Shown: in pieces, positions 1 to 7,843 of the stretch
Position numbering within the stretch: position 1 is the stretch's first letter
How the letters are laid out: each line of letters starts with the position of its first letter
Source of the DNA: JAYWAM01 sp043782425
GTDB lineage: Bacteria > Pseudomonadota > Gammaproteobacteria > Burkholderiales > Usitatibacteraceae
NCBI GenBank assembly: GCA_043782425.1
Contig: JAYWAM010000370.1
Location: forward strand, 1 to 21,118
Reading direction: 5' to 3'
Length of the DNA: 21,118 nt
Notes under the pieces: generated by a model
Seen by the model: the letters and a program-made list of their open reading frames with translations, nothing else
Database searches by the model: none
Told to the model about the DNA's origin: nothing
Translations under genes and position numbers: made by a program

Positions 1-1
1 G

Positions 2-21
2 ATTCCCGCTTTCGCGGGAAT
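2..21. repeat. Short palindromic repeat, dRS3-like
   Basis: A perfect 8-bp inverted repeat, ATTCCCGC and GCGGGAAT, encloses TTTC. It fits the pattern ATTCCC-N8-GGGAAT known from Neisseria dRS3 repeats and from similar dispersed repeats in other betaproteobacteria. Only one copy is visible here, so its repeat status rests on recognising the motif. Confidence 0.55.
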
Positions 22-24
22 GAC

Positions 25-65
25 AAAAAAGGAGCTTCTCCCTCTCACCAAAGTCGGCGAGAGGG
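25..65 (-). terminator. Possible weak terminator of the solute-binding protein gene
   Basis: Read on the minus strand just after the stop codon of the solute-binding protein gene, CCCTCTC (59-65) pairs with GAGAGGG (40-46) around a 12-nt loop. A run of six T follows, but only nine bases further on. The distance between stem and T run makes this a weak candidate. Confidence 0.3.
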
Positions 66-71
66 AATGTG

Positions 72-1898
72 CTAATTGGAGAGTGCATGAGGTAGTCGAT
101 CACGATCAATATCAACGTACATCCAGAAGTTATTGGCCAACACCAATGGCCGCCGATAGCCGATCAACTGGGGATACCAAAGATCGGTACGAATGCGGTG
201 CAAAATCAATTTCCACGGCGCATAGGCGACCACCAGCCGCGTCATTTCCTGAAACAGCCTGGTACGTTCAGGAGTGTCGGGCATGATCAGCGACTTTTCG
301 TATAAGCGGTCAAACTCAGGAAGATTGAAACTGGCCATGTTGCTCTTAGGCGCAGCGTTGGGCCCATACAAATCGACAAGCGTATCCAGAGCGTCCGGCT
401 TGGAAGCCGAACCACCGAGCTGCCACATCATTAATTTTCCCGCGTAGGCCTGCTTGAGCAAGTCGGGCCATTTCGCCTTGTTGAAATTCATGTTCAACCC
501 GACATCGTCCATGCTGCGTTTCCACAACTCGTCTATCTGCTTATCTTTTGCGGTTGGGGTTGAGTAGTACTGCAACACCAACTGAGAGCCATCGGGCAAT
601 TCGCGGTAGCCGTCGCCATCACGGTCGATATAACCAAACATATCAAGCAAAGCGCTGGCCTTGGCGGGGTTGTATTCGTTGGCGTCGGTGTGAAAACCGG
701 GATCGTATCCCGCCACCCCTGGGCTGAACGGCGTTTGCGCCGGAATCGCCTGATTCTTACGGACGACGGAAATTTCGTCTTGCGTGCGGTAGGCGAGGTT
801 GATAGCGCGGCGCAGCGCCACCTTCACTGGTGTATTGCCGCCGATGAGCGGGTCCTTCATATTGTAGAAAGCAAAGATAAGGTCGAGCGCAGCCTCGCGG
901 CGCATTTGCAAGCCGCGTTTTTTTAGATAGGGAGCGAGCTCGTTATTGGGAATCACGTTGTTGACGAATTCCTCGGGGAGCAGAAACAGCAGGTCATACT
1001 CGCCATTCAGAAACGACAGCCAGCGCGGCTGCGTTTCCTCGATAATGGAAAGCTCTATCCTGCCGACCAATGGCAGGCGCTTACCCTGCATTTGCGCGAG
1101 TATCGCCTGGCCTACCATGTCGTCCGCAGCAGGCTCGCCATCAAAGACTTCCTCGCGGAAATTGGCGTTGGCCTCGAATACCATTTTCGACGAGCGCTTC
1201 CAGGCAGTGAGACGGTAAGGTCCGGTGCCGACAGGGTGGGAGCCGAAGTCATCGCCATAGTACTCAACCACCTCGCGCGCCACTGCGCACGCTATGCTGC
1301 AATGGGCGAGATTGTGAATAAAAACGTAGAACGGCCTGTTCAGCTTGATTTGCCAAGTGTAGCGATCCAGCGTTTTCAAGCCCTCGATGGGCGCATCGTA
1401 ATCCATACGGTTGGCCTTGCGTGCTTTGGCCAGGGCCTCATCGGAGCCAGCGATGATGCCCTCTATTTCGCTTAACAGGGGTGAGACCACCTTGGGGTCA
1501 AGAACACGTTTCATCGAATACACATAATCTGCGGCGACCAGCTCGCGCTTCTTGCCTTTGAATGCGGGATCGTCAATGAAATAGATTCCCGGTTTGACGT
1601 GCATGGTGTAGGTCAATCCATCGGCACTGATTTCTGGCATCGAGGTAAGCGTGTTGGGCTTGAGCTTGAGTGGGCGCGCCAGGTAGTCGTACTTGAGAGG
1701 CGCATCAAACATGCCGGTATTGACGATGATGGAATATACGTCGTTGATGCGCTGCGGATCGAAACTCGTTTCCGCAATCTCGAAGGCGTAGCGCAATACC
1801 TTGTTGGGGTCGGCGGCGTGCAGTGGCGGCGACAGCGTGGCCGCCAGCAATGCGGCTGCGATAGTGATTTCACCCAGTAGAGCTGTTGTGTGCTTCAT
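72..1898 (-). CDS. ABC transporter substrate-binding protein, family 5 (peptide/oligopeptide type)
   Basis: This 608-residue protein is a periplasmic extracellular solute-binding protein of family 5, the class that delivers peptides, nickel or other solutes to ABC permeases. Residues 1-28 are a signal peptide (basic start, Ala/Leu-rich core, cleavage after LHA). The family pattern follows: an early segment FEIAETSFDPQRIND, a GLTYTMHVKPG strand, and VGTGPYRLTAWKR. The length is at the upper end for the family. The start has a good ribosome binding site (GGGAG, 8 nt upstream). It lies 60 bp downstream of the GT9 gene on the same strand and may share its transcript. No permease or ATPase gene is visible; they could lie left of the window, although a hairpin follows the stop codon. 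The substrate cannot be read from sequence. Confidence 0.88.
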   Translation of the reverse strand: MKHTTALLGEITIAAALLAATLSPPLHAADPNKVLRYAFEIAETSFDPQRINDVYSIIVNTGMFDAPLKYDYLARPLKLKPNTLTSMPEISADGLTYTMHVKPGIYFIDDPAFKGKKRELVAADYVYSMKRVLDPKVVSPLLSEIEGIIAGSDEALAKARKANRMDYDAPIEGLKTLDRYTWQIKLNRPFYVFIHNLAHCSIACAVAREVVEYYGDDFGSHPVGTGPYRLTAWKRSSKMVFEANANFREEVFDGEPAADDMVGQAILAQMQGKRLPLVGRIELSIIEETQPRWLSFLNGEYDLLFLLPEEFVNNVIPNNELAPYLKKRGLQMRREAALDLIFAFYNMKDPLIGGNTPVKVALRRAINLAYRTQDEISVVRKNQAIPAQTPFSPGVAGYDPGFHTDANEYNPAKASALLDMFGYIDRDGDGYRELPDGSQLVLQYYSTPTAKDKQIDELWKRSMDDVGLNMNFNKAKWPDLLKQAYAGKLMMWQLGGSASKPDALDTLVDLYGPNAAPKSNMASFNLPEFDRLYEKSLIMPDTPERTRLFQEMTRLVVAYAPWKLILHRIRTDLWYPQLIGYRRPLVLANNFWMYVDIDRDRLPHALSN

Positions 1899-1958
1899 GT
1901 TACCGGCTCCCGCTTGTTAGGACCGCACCCCTTGGGGAGGCGTGGCCGCCAATATACC

Positions 1959-3011
1959 CTAACCATTTTGTAACCTGCTTGACGCGATAGTAACCCGCTG
2001 TAGCAAAAGTTGAAACGCAGAACAAACTTCCTCAACGCTGATATCGCCCACTTCACCGCTGGCCTTTTGCAGCAGCTCGTAAGCCACGCCCCAGGGATAC
2101 CAGCGCTTGCTGTCCGACTTGCCAAACAGGCAGACAAGCGGCTTGCCCAGCCCCGCTGCAATGTGCATGGCGCCGCCGTCGCTGCAAATGACGTAATCAC
2201 ACTCACCCAGGCCATCGACCAGCGTACGCAAATCCGCCGTCGGTACGCCTTCAACTGCGACGTTGCGCAGCCCCGCCAGTATCACGCCCGCCTTGTCGTC
2301 ATCACCCGGATGCAAGGCGTTTGCCGCGCCGCCTGGCGACCAGAACAACTTGATTGAGACACCCGCATCGCGGCATAAGTGCGACGCCAGTTTAATGAAG
2401 TTTTCAGCCGGCCAGCGTTGGCTGAGTTTGCGCGCGCTGATGTGCAGCCCGATGATAGTGCCTTGCGGCGCAGGCGTATTGTGCTTTGCGCCACTAGGAC
2501 GCGCAACGACGCGCAACGCCGGAGGAATGCCGACTATGCCATACGGCTGTAGCAGGCGGAACACATCTTCGCTTTCGTGTAATGCGCGCTCTGAATGTCT
2601 TGGCAGCGCCACATCGAGACCGCGCGCATAACCATCATCGCGCGCAAAACCGATGATGCGCTGCGGCGCAAGCCAGCGCGCCAGACACACCAGGCGCGCT
2701 GCATAGCCTGGTTCGGCAATAATCACATCATCGAAGCGCTCGCCGCGCAGCGCAAACAACTGGCGCACGCGCCGCCAATAGAGCGGCAGGGCACTGCTGC
2801 CAGACGGACGGTGCTTGGCCTTGGTGTAGGCATACACGGCGCTCACATCGGGATTGCCTTGCAGCACCGGCAGGTTGTAGCTGTTGACGTAAGCTGCGAT
2901 GCGCGCGCCGGGAAAGCGCGCGCGCAAGGCGCGCAACAGCGGCGTGGTGCAGACCAGGTCGCCGATATTGTCGCGGCGCATGAGGAGAATTTTTTGCAAA
3001 CTCAAAGCCAT
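1959..3011 (-). CDS. Glycosyltransferase family 9 (LPS heptosyltransferase-like)
   Basis: This 350-residue protein resembles ADP-heptose:LPS heptosyltransferases, cytoplasmic GT-B enzymes that add heptose to the lipopolysaccharide core. The N-terminal signature MRRDNIGDLVCTTPLLRALR (11-30) is typical. So is the C-terminal nucleotide-sugar segment containing CSDGGAMHIAAGLGKPLVCLFG-type sequence near residues 275-300. It diverges from the O-antigen ligase gene and precedes the solute-binding protein gene. The start is uncertain. At the ATG at 3011 the AGAGG motif touches the start codon, whereas a TTG two codons later (3005) has it at about 6 nt. Either start leaves the domain complete. The acceptor (heptosyltransferase I, II, III or another sugar) is not resolved, so no symbol is given. 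Confidence 0.87.
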   Translation of the reverse strand: MALSLQKILLMRRDNIGDLVCTTPLLRALRARFPGARIAAYVNSYNLPVLQGNPDVSAVYAYTKAKHRPSGSSALPLYWRRVRQLFALRGERFDDVIIAEPGYAARLVCLARWLAPQRIIGFARDDGYARGLDVALPRHSERALHESEDVFRLLQPYGIVGIPPALRVVARPSGAKHNTPAPQGTIIGLHISARKLSQRWPAENFIKLASHLCRDAGVSIKLFWSPGGAANALHPGDDDKAGVILAGLRNVAVEGVPTADLRTLVDGLGECDYVICSDGGAMHIAAGLGKPLVCLFGKSDSKRWYPWGVAYELLQKASGEVGDISVEEVCSAFQLLLQRVTIASSRLQNG

Positions 3012-3144
3012 CCTCTTTGCAAGACAGGCCGCTAGCCTACCACCTTACCCATAAACGCCGCCTTTGCTAGGCGGGAGCCGGGGCGGCATTTGATCCGTAT
3101 AATTCAGCCCTGACATCCAAATAGTTGTCCCCAATTGGCTCGAC

Positions 3145-4371
3145 ATGCGCCCTGCTTCCCCGGCTACCCCTATTTTATATACGACTGTTGTCGCCGCCTT
3201 TTGGCTGGCAACTTTGCCTTTTTCGCATACGGTTGCGCTGCGCTACACGCTATTTATATTGGCTTTTGTGCTGATTTTACATAGCCGTCAAGCTGTGTTC
3301 CTGCGTGGCCTGCCGATGCGCGCAGCGTATCTGGCGTGGGGAATCGCGGCCCTGCTTTCTTTGCTCAGCGCGCCTCATCCCCTTGAATCATTGCGCGATA
3401 TCAAGTCTGAAATTTTGATGGGTTTCGCCGCATTTTGGTTGTTCTATAACCTTGGCCTTAAATCACCCAGATGCGAGCTATTGATCGTCGGGCTATGCGC
3501 TTCCCTGCTAGGCGGGGGCCTGCTTTCTATCTGGCAGTTTTTTCCAGCGCTGCCGCAAGTGCTCGGAAGATACTACCCAGGTAATGGTGTTTGGAGCACC
3601 TGGCTGGTGCTTGCGCTGCCGGTTTTATTGGCCTGCACCCGGACAACTTTACTTGCAAAAACTGTGCGCCGCATAGTTTGGTTCAGTCTGCTCTGCCTGC
3701 CGCTATTGGGTTTTTTGACCTTCAATCGAGGATTCTGGGTCGCACTGATAGCCGTCGCACTCATCTTCGCCTGGCGGGAAGGTGAGCACTACTTTGCGCG
3801 CCGTCGATTCGTCGTACAGTTGACGCTGGCGCTGATTCCGATTGCACTTTTGTTGATGCTGCAAATACATAATCTACGCCTTGAGAATGTAGCATCACTG
3901 CCGTTAACGGTGCACTTTGACCAGGATCCGCGTCCGGCGTTGTGGCTACAATGCCTGCGACTGATTGCCGATGGCCCGATCACTGGCGCCGGATTCGGGC
4001 AGGGTATCTATAAGATGGAACTTACGACGCTGCTGGGTAACCCCTTGCTTTGGCATGGTCACAACCTTTTTATCAATACCGCACTGCAGATGGGTGTTCC
4101 TGGTTTGCTTTCCTTATTCTGGCTTCTTGCTGCGGCAGGGCGCCAGTTTTCCTTCAAATCACCAATGGCCTCTGCCGCATATGCCATCATAGGCACAGGA
4201 GGGCTGGCTCTACTTTCAGCGCTGATTGTCAAGAACTTCACTGATGATTTTTTTATCGAGCAAAATGCGCTTTTATTTTGGGCGCTGGTGGGATTAGGGC
4301 TAGGCATACGCAGTCGCTTCGCTAGCGCTGCTGAGCCGTCAGACAGCGAAAGTCAAGAATCCGCTATCTGA
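3145..4371 (+). CDS. O-antigen ligase/polymerase family membrane protein (Wzy_C domain)
   Basis: This 408-residue protein has about ten or more hydrophobic segments and fits the WaaL/Wzy family, inner-membrane proteins that ligate or polymerise lipid-linked glycans on the periplasmic side. Two hallmarks are visible. One is an NRGFWVA motif at 194-200, whose Arg is typically essential. The other is HGHNLFINTALQMGVPG at 304-320, with the His of the large periplasmic loop. The divergent GT9 heptosyltransferase-like neighbour supports a role in LPS core or O-antigen assembly. A TATAAT hexamer lies at 3098-3103, but no matching -35 box and no clear Shine-Dalgarno are seen. Ligase versus polymerase cannot be decided from sequence alone. 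It could also act on other lipid-linked saccharides. Confidence 0.82.
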   Translation: MRPASPATPILYTTVVAAFWLATLPFSHTVALRYTLFILAFVLILHSRQAVFLRGLPMRAAYLAWGIAALLSLLSAPHPLESLRDIKSEILMGFAAFWLFYNLGLKSPRCELLIVGLCASLLGGGLLSIWQFFPALPQVLGRYYPGNGVWSTWLVLALPVLLACTRTTLLAKTVRRIVWFSLLCLPLLGFLTFNRGFWVALIAVALIFAWREGEHYFARRRFVVQLTLALIPIALLLMLQIHNLRLENVASLPLTVHFDQDPRPALWLQCLRLIADGPITGAGFGQGIYKMELTTLLGNPLLWHGHNLFINTALQMGVPGLLSLFWLLAAAGRQFSFKSPMASAAYAIIGTGGLALLSALIVKNFTDDFFIEQNALLFWALVGLGLGIRSRFASAAEPSDSESQESAI

Positions 4372-4494
4372 TGTCTACGAAAAAAATATCGGGTAAGGTC
4401 GCAGGCGTTTGCTTGGAGAGCCTTTCCTCGGTACGCTGTCAAACATTTCTGAAATCTCTAATATCTGCTACTCATTTTTTTCAAGGAAAAATTC

Positions 4495-5280
4495 ATGGCA
4501 TTTCTCGCCGACAAAAAAATTCTTATTACCGGCTTGCTCAGCAATCGCTCCATCGCCTATGGCATTGCCAAAGCCATGCATCGCGAAGGCGCGCAACTCG
4601 CCTTCACCTACCAGGGTGATGGCGTGCGCGAGCGCGTCGAAAAACTTGCCCCGGATTTTGATTCGAAAATTATTCTTCCCTGTGACGTATCCAAAGATGA
4701 GGACATCAACGCGCTGTTCGTTGAACTGGGCAAACGCTGGGAAGGTCTGGACGGCATTGTGCATTCGATAGGTTTTGCTCCGCGCGAGGCCATCGTCGGC
4801 GATTTTCTGGAAGGCGTCACGCGCGAGAATTTTCGCATCGCGCACGATATTTCCGCCTATAGTTTTGCCGCGCTGGCCAAAGCCGCATTGCCGCTGATGA
4901 GCGGGCGCAACGCCGCGTTGTTGACGCTGACCTTCCTGGGCGCCGTGCGCAGCGTTCCCAACTACAACACCATGGGACTTGCCAAAGCCAGTCTCGAAGC
5001 CAGCGTGCGCTATCTGGCGGCCAGCTTGGGCCCCAAGGGCATACGCGTCAACGGCATATCAGCCGGGCCGATAAAAACCCTGGCGGCAGCCGGTATCGGC
5101 GGCTTCAGCAAGATGCTTCATTTCGTCGAAAAAACATCGCCATTGCGCCGCAACGTCACCACCGAAGAAGTGGGCAATGTGGCGGCCTTCCTGTGCAGCG
5201 ATCTTGCCAGCGGAGTAACAGGCGAAATCACTTATGTGGACTGTGGTTTCAGTACTACGGCGGCGGGAATGGAAGAGTGA
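4495..5280 (+). CDS. fabI: Enoyl-[acyl-carrier-protein] reductase (NADH), FabI
   Basis: FabI reduces trans-2-enoyl-ACP with NADH in the last step of each fatty-acid elongation cycle. The 261-residue length is normal for this short-chain dehydrogenase. Visible motifs are the N-terminal ITGLLSNRSIAYGIAKA nucleotide-binding loop (11-27), HSIGFAP (90-96), the Tyr157-x6-Lys164 catalytic pair in YNTMGLAK, and SAGPIKTLAAAGI, the substrate-loop region. The position matching E. coli Tyr146 is Phe147 (TLTFLGA), as in mycobacterial InhA. AAGGA lies about 9 nt before the ATG. A possible promoter (TGTCAA, 16 bp, TAATAT) lies in the 123-bp gap after the ligase gene but is weak. Proximity to ppiD and lon is common in betaproteobacteria. 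Confidence 0.96.
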   Translation: MAFLADKKILITGLLSNRSIAYGIAKAMHREGAQLAFTYQGDGVRERVEKLAPDFDSKIILPCDVSKDEDINALFVELGKRWEGLDGIVHSIGFAPREAIVGDFLEGVTRENFRIAHDISAYSFAALAKAALPLMSGRNAALLTLTFLGAVRSVPNYNTMGLAKASLEASVRYLAASLGPKGIRVNGISAGPIKTLAAAGIGGFSKMLHFVEKTSPLRRNVTTEEVGNVAAFLCSDLASGVTGEITYVDCGFSTTAAGMEE

Positions 5281-5315
5281 TTGAGAAGGGAAAACGCTCC
5301 ATAATTGGACGCTAG

Positions 5316-5456
5316 ATGAAAATCACATATGATAAATCTGTAGACGCGGTATACATTTCATTGGTAGACAATGTCTCTTTTGGTTGCGCGCGAGCCGCCC
5401 CATCAAGTGTTCACGACAAGCGGATAATCGAAGACATCGCGCGCAGCAGGCAGTAG
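5316..5456 (+). pseudogene. Truncated DUF2283 family gene
   Basis: An ATG-started frame of 46 codons begins MKITYDKSVDAVYISLVD, which is the start of DUF2283 proteins (small proteins of unknown function, normally about 60-75 residues). After roughly residue 24 (FGCA) it loses family resemblance. The expected second half, with its LDFD and GIEILDAS-type motifs, is absent. From 5403 onward the frame reads antisense through the last codons of the hicB-like gene until TAG. This looks like a gene broken by a deletion or rearrangement at about 5390-5402. No good ribosome binding site is seen. It could also be a short gene that is still expressed. Confidence 0.6.
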
Positions 5457-5675
5457 CGATTCACCTTTCCATTCCTCCTGCGACTCCAATAGCTTCTTTG
5501 CCACATCGCGCGCGATCTCGATGGTCTCCTGAATCGTGCGCCCCTGCGCGACTAAACCTTGTATCTCATCACTGGTGGCAAGATATACGCCCTCCGGCAG
5601 TTTCTCGATGTGCAAATTTAAGCCTGAGGGGCTTGAGGTTCGTACCGTGCTCGATATCGGAGGCAATTCTGTCAA
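5403..5675 (-). CDS. HicB-like antitoxin family protein, orphan
   Basis: This small protein (90 residues from the TTG at 5675) has the HicB fold pattern: a strand-rich segment LHIEKLPEGVYLATSDEIQGL, then VAQGRTIQETIEIARDVAKKLLE. In type II toxin-antitoxin pairs HicB neutralises the HicA mRNA interferase. No hicA-like frame lies on either side, so the gene appears orphaned. The TTG start overlaps the TGA of ppiD (TTGA), and AGAAGG sits 4 nt upstream inside ppiD, which suggests translational coupling. A later TTG (codon 19) would give about 72 residues, closer to the conserved domain. The C-terminus (PLVV) looks near complete. The gene ends tail to tail against the DUF2283 remnant. Confidence 0.72.
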   Translation of the reverse strand: MTELPPISSTVRTSSPSGLNLHIEKLPEGVYLATSDEIQGLVAQGRTIQETIEIARDVAKKLLESQEEWKGESLLPAARDVFDYPLVVNT

Positions 5676-7576
5676 TTGGCCTTCTTCTCAATCAACTCCT
5701 TGTTCACCTTGACGTCTGTATCCTTGCGCAGCGCTGCCAGCAGCGACTGCATTTCCTGCTGGCCGACTGCCTGCTCCAGGCGTTGCTGGGTGCTCTTGAG
5801 CTTGGCTGCATCGCCCAGCGGGGCTTCTATCACTTTGCTGATCTGCACCAGCGTATAGCCGCCCTGGGGGTTGGCTATGCCGATGTAGGCGGGCAGCTTG
5901 GAGGTGCTGGCCTTGAGCGCCTCTGTGATGACGTTCTGGGGCAATGCGCCGCTATTCTGGCGGCTGACCGCAAGCACTGCGGGCCACACCACACCGGCGC
6001 TCTTTCCTTCGCGCAGCATTTTCAGTTTTGCCTCGCCATCGGCGTGGGCGAGCTTGGCGGCTTCTTCGCGCGTCAAACGAAGCATCAGCTCTTGTTGCAC
6101 GCTCTCGAAAGGTCTTTGTGCGGCGGGCTTATATTCCGCCACGCGCGCCGCGATCAAATGGTTTGGCGCAATTTCCACCGCCTCGGTGTTGCGCTTGTTT
6201 TTCAACACGTCCTCAGAAAACAGCGCCTGTAGCAGTTTGGGATTGTTGAATGGCGGGGCTGCTCCGGCTCTGGCCAGCCATGCGCTGGTGCGTAACGGCA
6301 GTTTGAGTTCGTCGGCAATGGGCTTTAAGGCTGTTGATTGTTCGAAAACCCGGTCGGTTAGCAACTGGGCGGTTTCAGCAAAGTTCTTGGCGGCGCCTTG
6401 CTTTTTTAACTCAGCTTCAATCTCGGGGGCTACTTCCTTAAAAGGTTTTCCGGTTTCCGGGCGCACGTCGGTGAGGCGGATGATGTGAAAGCCGAAATCC
6501 GATTGTATCGGCCCGACAATTTCATCTTTCTTCATGCTAAACGCGGCATCTTCAAAGGGCTTGACCATCATGCCGCGTGAGAAGAAACCCAGGTCACCGC
6601 CCTGCGCGCCAGAGCCGGGGTCCTGCGAAGATTTTTTAGCTTCGTCGGCGAAGCTCTTGGGATTTTTCTTCACGGCTGCGAAAATTGCTTCGGCTTTTTC
6701 GCGCGCCGCTTTCTTTTCCGCATCGCTTGCCTTTGCCGCAGCGTTAATCAGGATGTGGCTCGCCTTGCGTTGTTCTTTTTGTACATAGCGGTCGCTGTTT
6801 GCCGTGTAATAGTTCTTTACGTCATCCGCTGCAATCTGCACTTGCGCGGCGAGCGCGTCCATGGATAACTCGACATATTCCACCTTGACCTGCTCGGGAA
6901 TGGTAAATTCGCTCTGCCTCTGTTCATAGTAGGTTTTAGCGGCGGCGGCATCGATCTTGACCTGGGCCTGATATTGTTCGGGCGTGAAATTAACCACGCT
7001 CACCTCGCGCGACTGCTCCAGCGCGCTGACGAATAATTTTACGGGAACGCTGCCGATAAACGAACTGCCGGTCACGCTCTCTTGAAACTGGCTGCGCTGT
7101 AGATCCTGCGCTAACAGCGTTTCCCAGGAGGTCGGCGTTAAATTCTGGGCGCGCAACACGATCTCGTAGCGCTTAGCGGAAAACTTGCCGTCTTCCTGGA
7201 ATGCAGACTCGGCGGCAATGCGTTCGGCCAGAATGCTATCGCTGATGGTCAAGCCCGCTTTGCTAGCTGCCGCCTGCGCTAAGCGCTGATTGATGAGCTC
7301 ATCGAGTACCGAACTGCGCATTTGCGGATTGTCGACCAACTGCGGATCGTAATTCGCCCCCAGCATTTGCCGGAAGCGCTCCTGTTGTTGCCTGAATGCT
7401 TGATCGAAATCGCTGCTCGTCACTTTCTGCCCGGCTACGTTGGCGACCACATCCTGACCGCCCGGATTGCGAACGTAGGATTCAACGCCGACAAAGGCGA
7501 AAGAAACAGCAATCATGCCGAATAGAATGATCTTGGTGGTTTTGGCGCGGGCGACGGTAAGAAATAGATTTGACAT
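5672..7576 (-). CDS. ppiD: Membrane-anchored peptidyl-prolyl isomerase / periplasmic chaperone, PpiD/SurA type
   Basis: PpiD is an inner-membrane-anchored chaperone that helps newly exported proteins fold in the periplasm. The 634-residue length matches the family. Residues 14-31 form a single membrane anchor near the N-terminus. A SurA-like N-terminal chaperone region follows (about 35-190). A parvulin (PPIC) domain spans about 271-372, with KASHILI, FADEAKKSSQDPGS, GGDLGFFSRGMMVKPFEDA and FGFHIIRL. The C-terminal third is a chaperone-like helical region. It lies downstream of lon, hupB and two tRNA genes. The ATG has no recognisable Shine-Dalgarno, and a strong terminator hairpin ends only 11 nt before it. 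The TGA overlaps the start of the hicB-like gene. Confidence 0.93.
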   Translation of the reverse strand: MSNLFLTVARAKTTKIILFGMIAVSFAFVGVESYVRNPGGQDVVANVAGQKVTSSDFDQAFRQQQERFRQMLGANYDPQLVDNPQMRSSVLDELINQRLAQAAASKAGLTISDSILAERIAAESAFQEDGKFSAKRYEIVLRAQNLTPTSWETLLAQDLQRSQFQESVTGSSFIGSVPVKLFVSALEQSREVSVVNFTPEQYQAQVKIDAAAAKTYYEQRQSEFTIPEQVKVEYVELSMDALAAQVQIAADDVKNYYTANSDRYVQKEQRKASHILINAAAKASDAEKKAAREKAEAIFAAVKKNPKSFADEAKKSSQDPGSGAQGGDLGFFSRGMMVKPFEDAAFSMKKDEIVGPIQSDFGFHIIRLTDVRPETGKPFKEVAPEIEAELKKQGAAKNFAETAQLLTDRVFEQSTALKPIADELKLPLRTSAWLARAGAAPPFNNPKLLQALFSEDVLKNKRNTEAVEIAPNHLIAARVAEYKPAAQRPFESVQQELMLRLTREEAAKLAHADGEAKLKMLREGKSAGVVWPAVLAVSRQNSGALPQNVITEALKASTSKLPAYIGIANPQGGYTLVQISKVIEAPLGDAAKLKSTQQRLEQAVGQQEMQSLLAALRKDTDVKVNKELIEKKAN

Positions 7577-7587
7577 GGCGGTTAAGT

Positions 7588-7612
7588 AAAAAGGGCGAAC
7601 TCACGTTCGCCC
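7588..7612 (-). terminator. Rho-independent terminator after tRNA-Asp
   Basis: On the minus strand a perfect 8-bp stem (GGGCGAAC / GTTCGCCC) with a 4-nt loop is followed directly by TTTTT. It lies 14 nt beyond the CCA end of tRNA-Asp and should end the hupB-tRNA transcript. Its T run stops 11 nt before the ppiD start codon. Confidence 0.85.
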
Positions 7613-7626
7613 GTTATCGTTGAAAT

Positions 7627-7703
7627 TGGCGGAGTGGACGGGACTCGAACCCGCGACCCCCGGCGTGACAGGCCGGTATTCTAACCAACTGAACTACCAC
7701 TCC
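7627..7703 (-). tRNA. tRNA-Asp (GTC)
   Basis: A 77-nt cloverleaf with acceptor stem GGAGTGG/CCACTCC, discriminator G and an encoded CCA. The anticodon loop CTGTCAC gives GTC, and the T arm carries GGTTCGAGTCCC. It follows tRNA-Val by 54 nt on the same strand and precedes a rho-independent terminator. Confidence 0.97.
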
Positions 7704-7757
7704 CTGATCTGTCAGCCTCAGCTTACGACAGAGTTTTACAGCTTGCTGCAATGCTGC

Positions 7758-7833
7758 TGGTGGGTGCTGACGGGATCGAACCGCCGACATTCGCCTTGTA
7801 AGGGCGACGCTCTACCAGCTGAGCTAAGCACCC
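7758..7833 (-). tRNA. tRNA-Val (TAC)
   Basis: A 76-nt cloverleaf with acceptor stem GGGTGCT/AGCACCC, discriminator A and an encoded CCA. The anticodon loop CTTACAA gives TAC. The D arm is AGCTCAGCTGGTAGAGC and the T arm carries GGTTCGATCCC. It begins 10 nt after the hupB stop codon with no terminator between, so it is probably cut from the hupB transcript. Confidence 0.97.
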
Positions 7834-7843
7834 GCAAAGCGCG

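Noticed and set aside
1934..1948. CCCC-TT-GGGG-type palindrome after the GT9 gene as a terminator
   Set aside because: The stem is very short and has no T run on the minus strand.
4371..4771. Plus-strand frames overlapping the fabI start
   Set aside because: They are out of frame with FabI, lack known domains, and overlap its well-supported N-terminus.
5384..6232. 282-codon plus-strand frame
   Set aside because: It lies antisense to hicB and ppiD. It has no family resemblance and mirrors the codon pattern of the real minus-strand genes.
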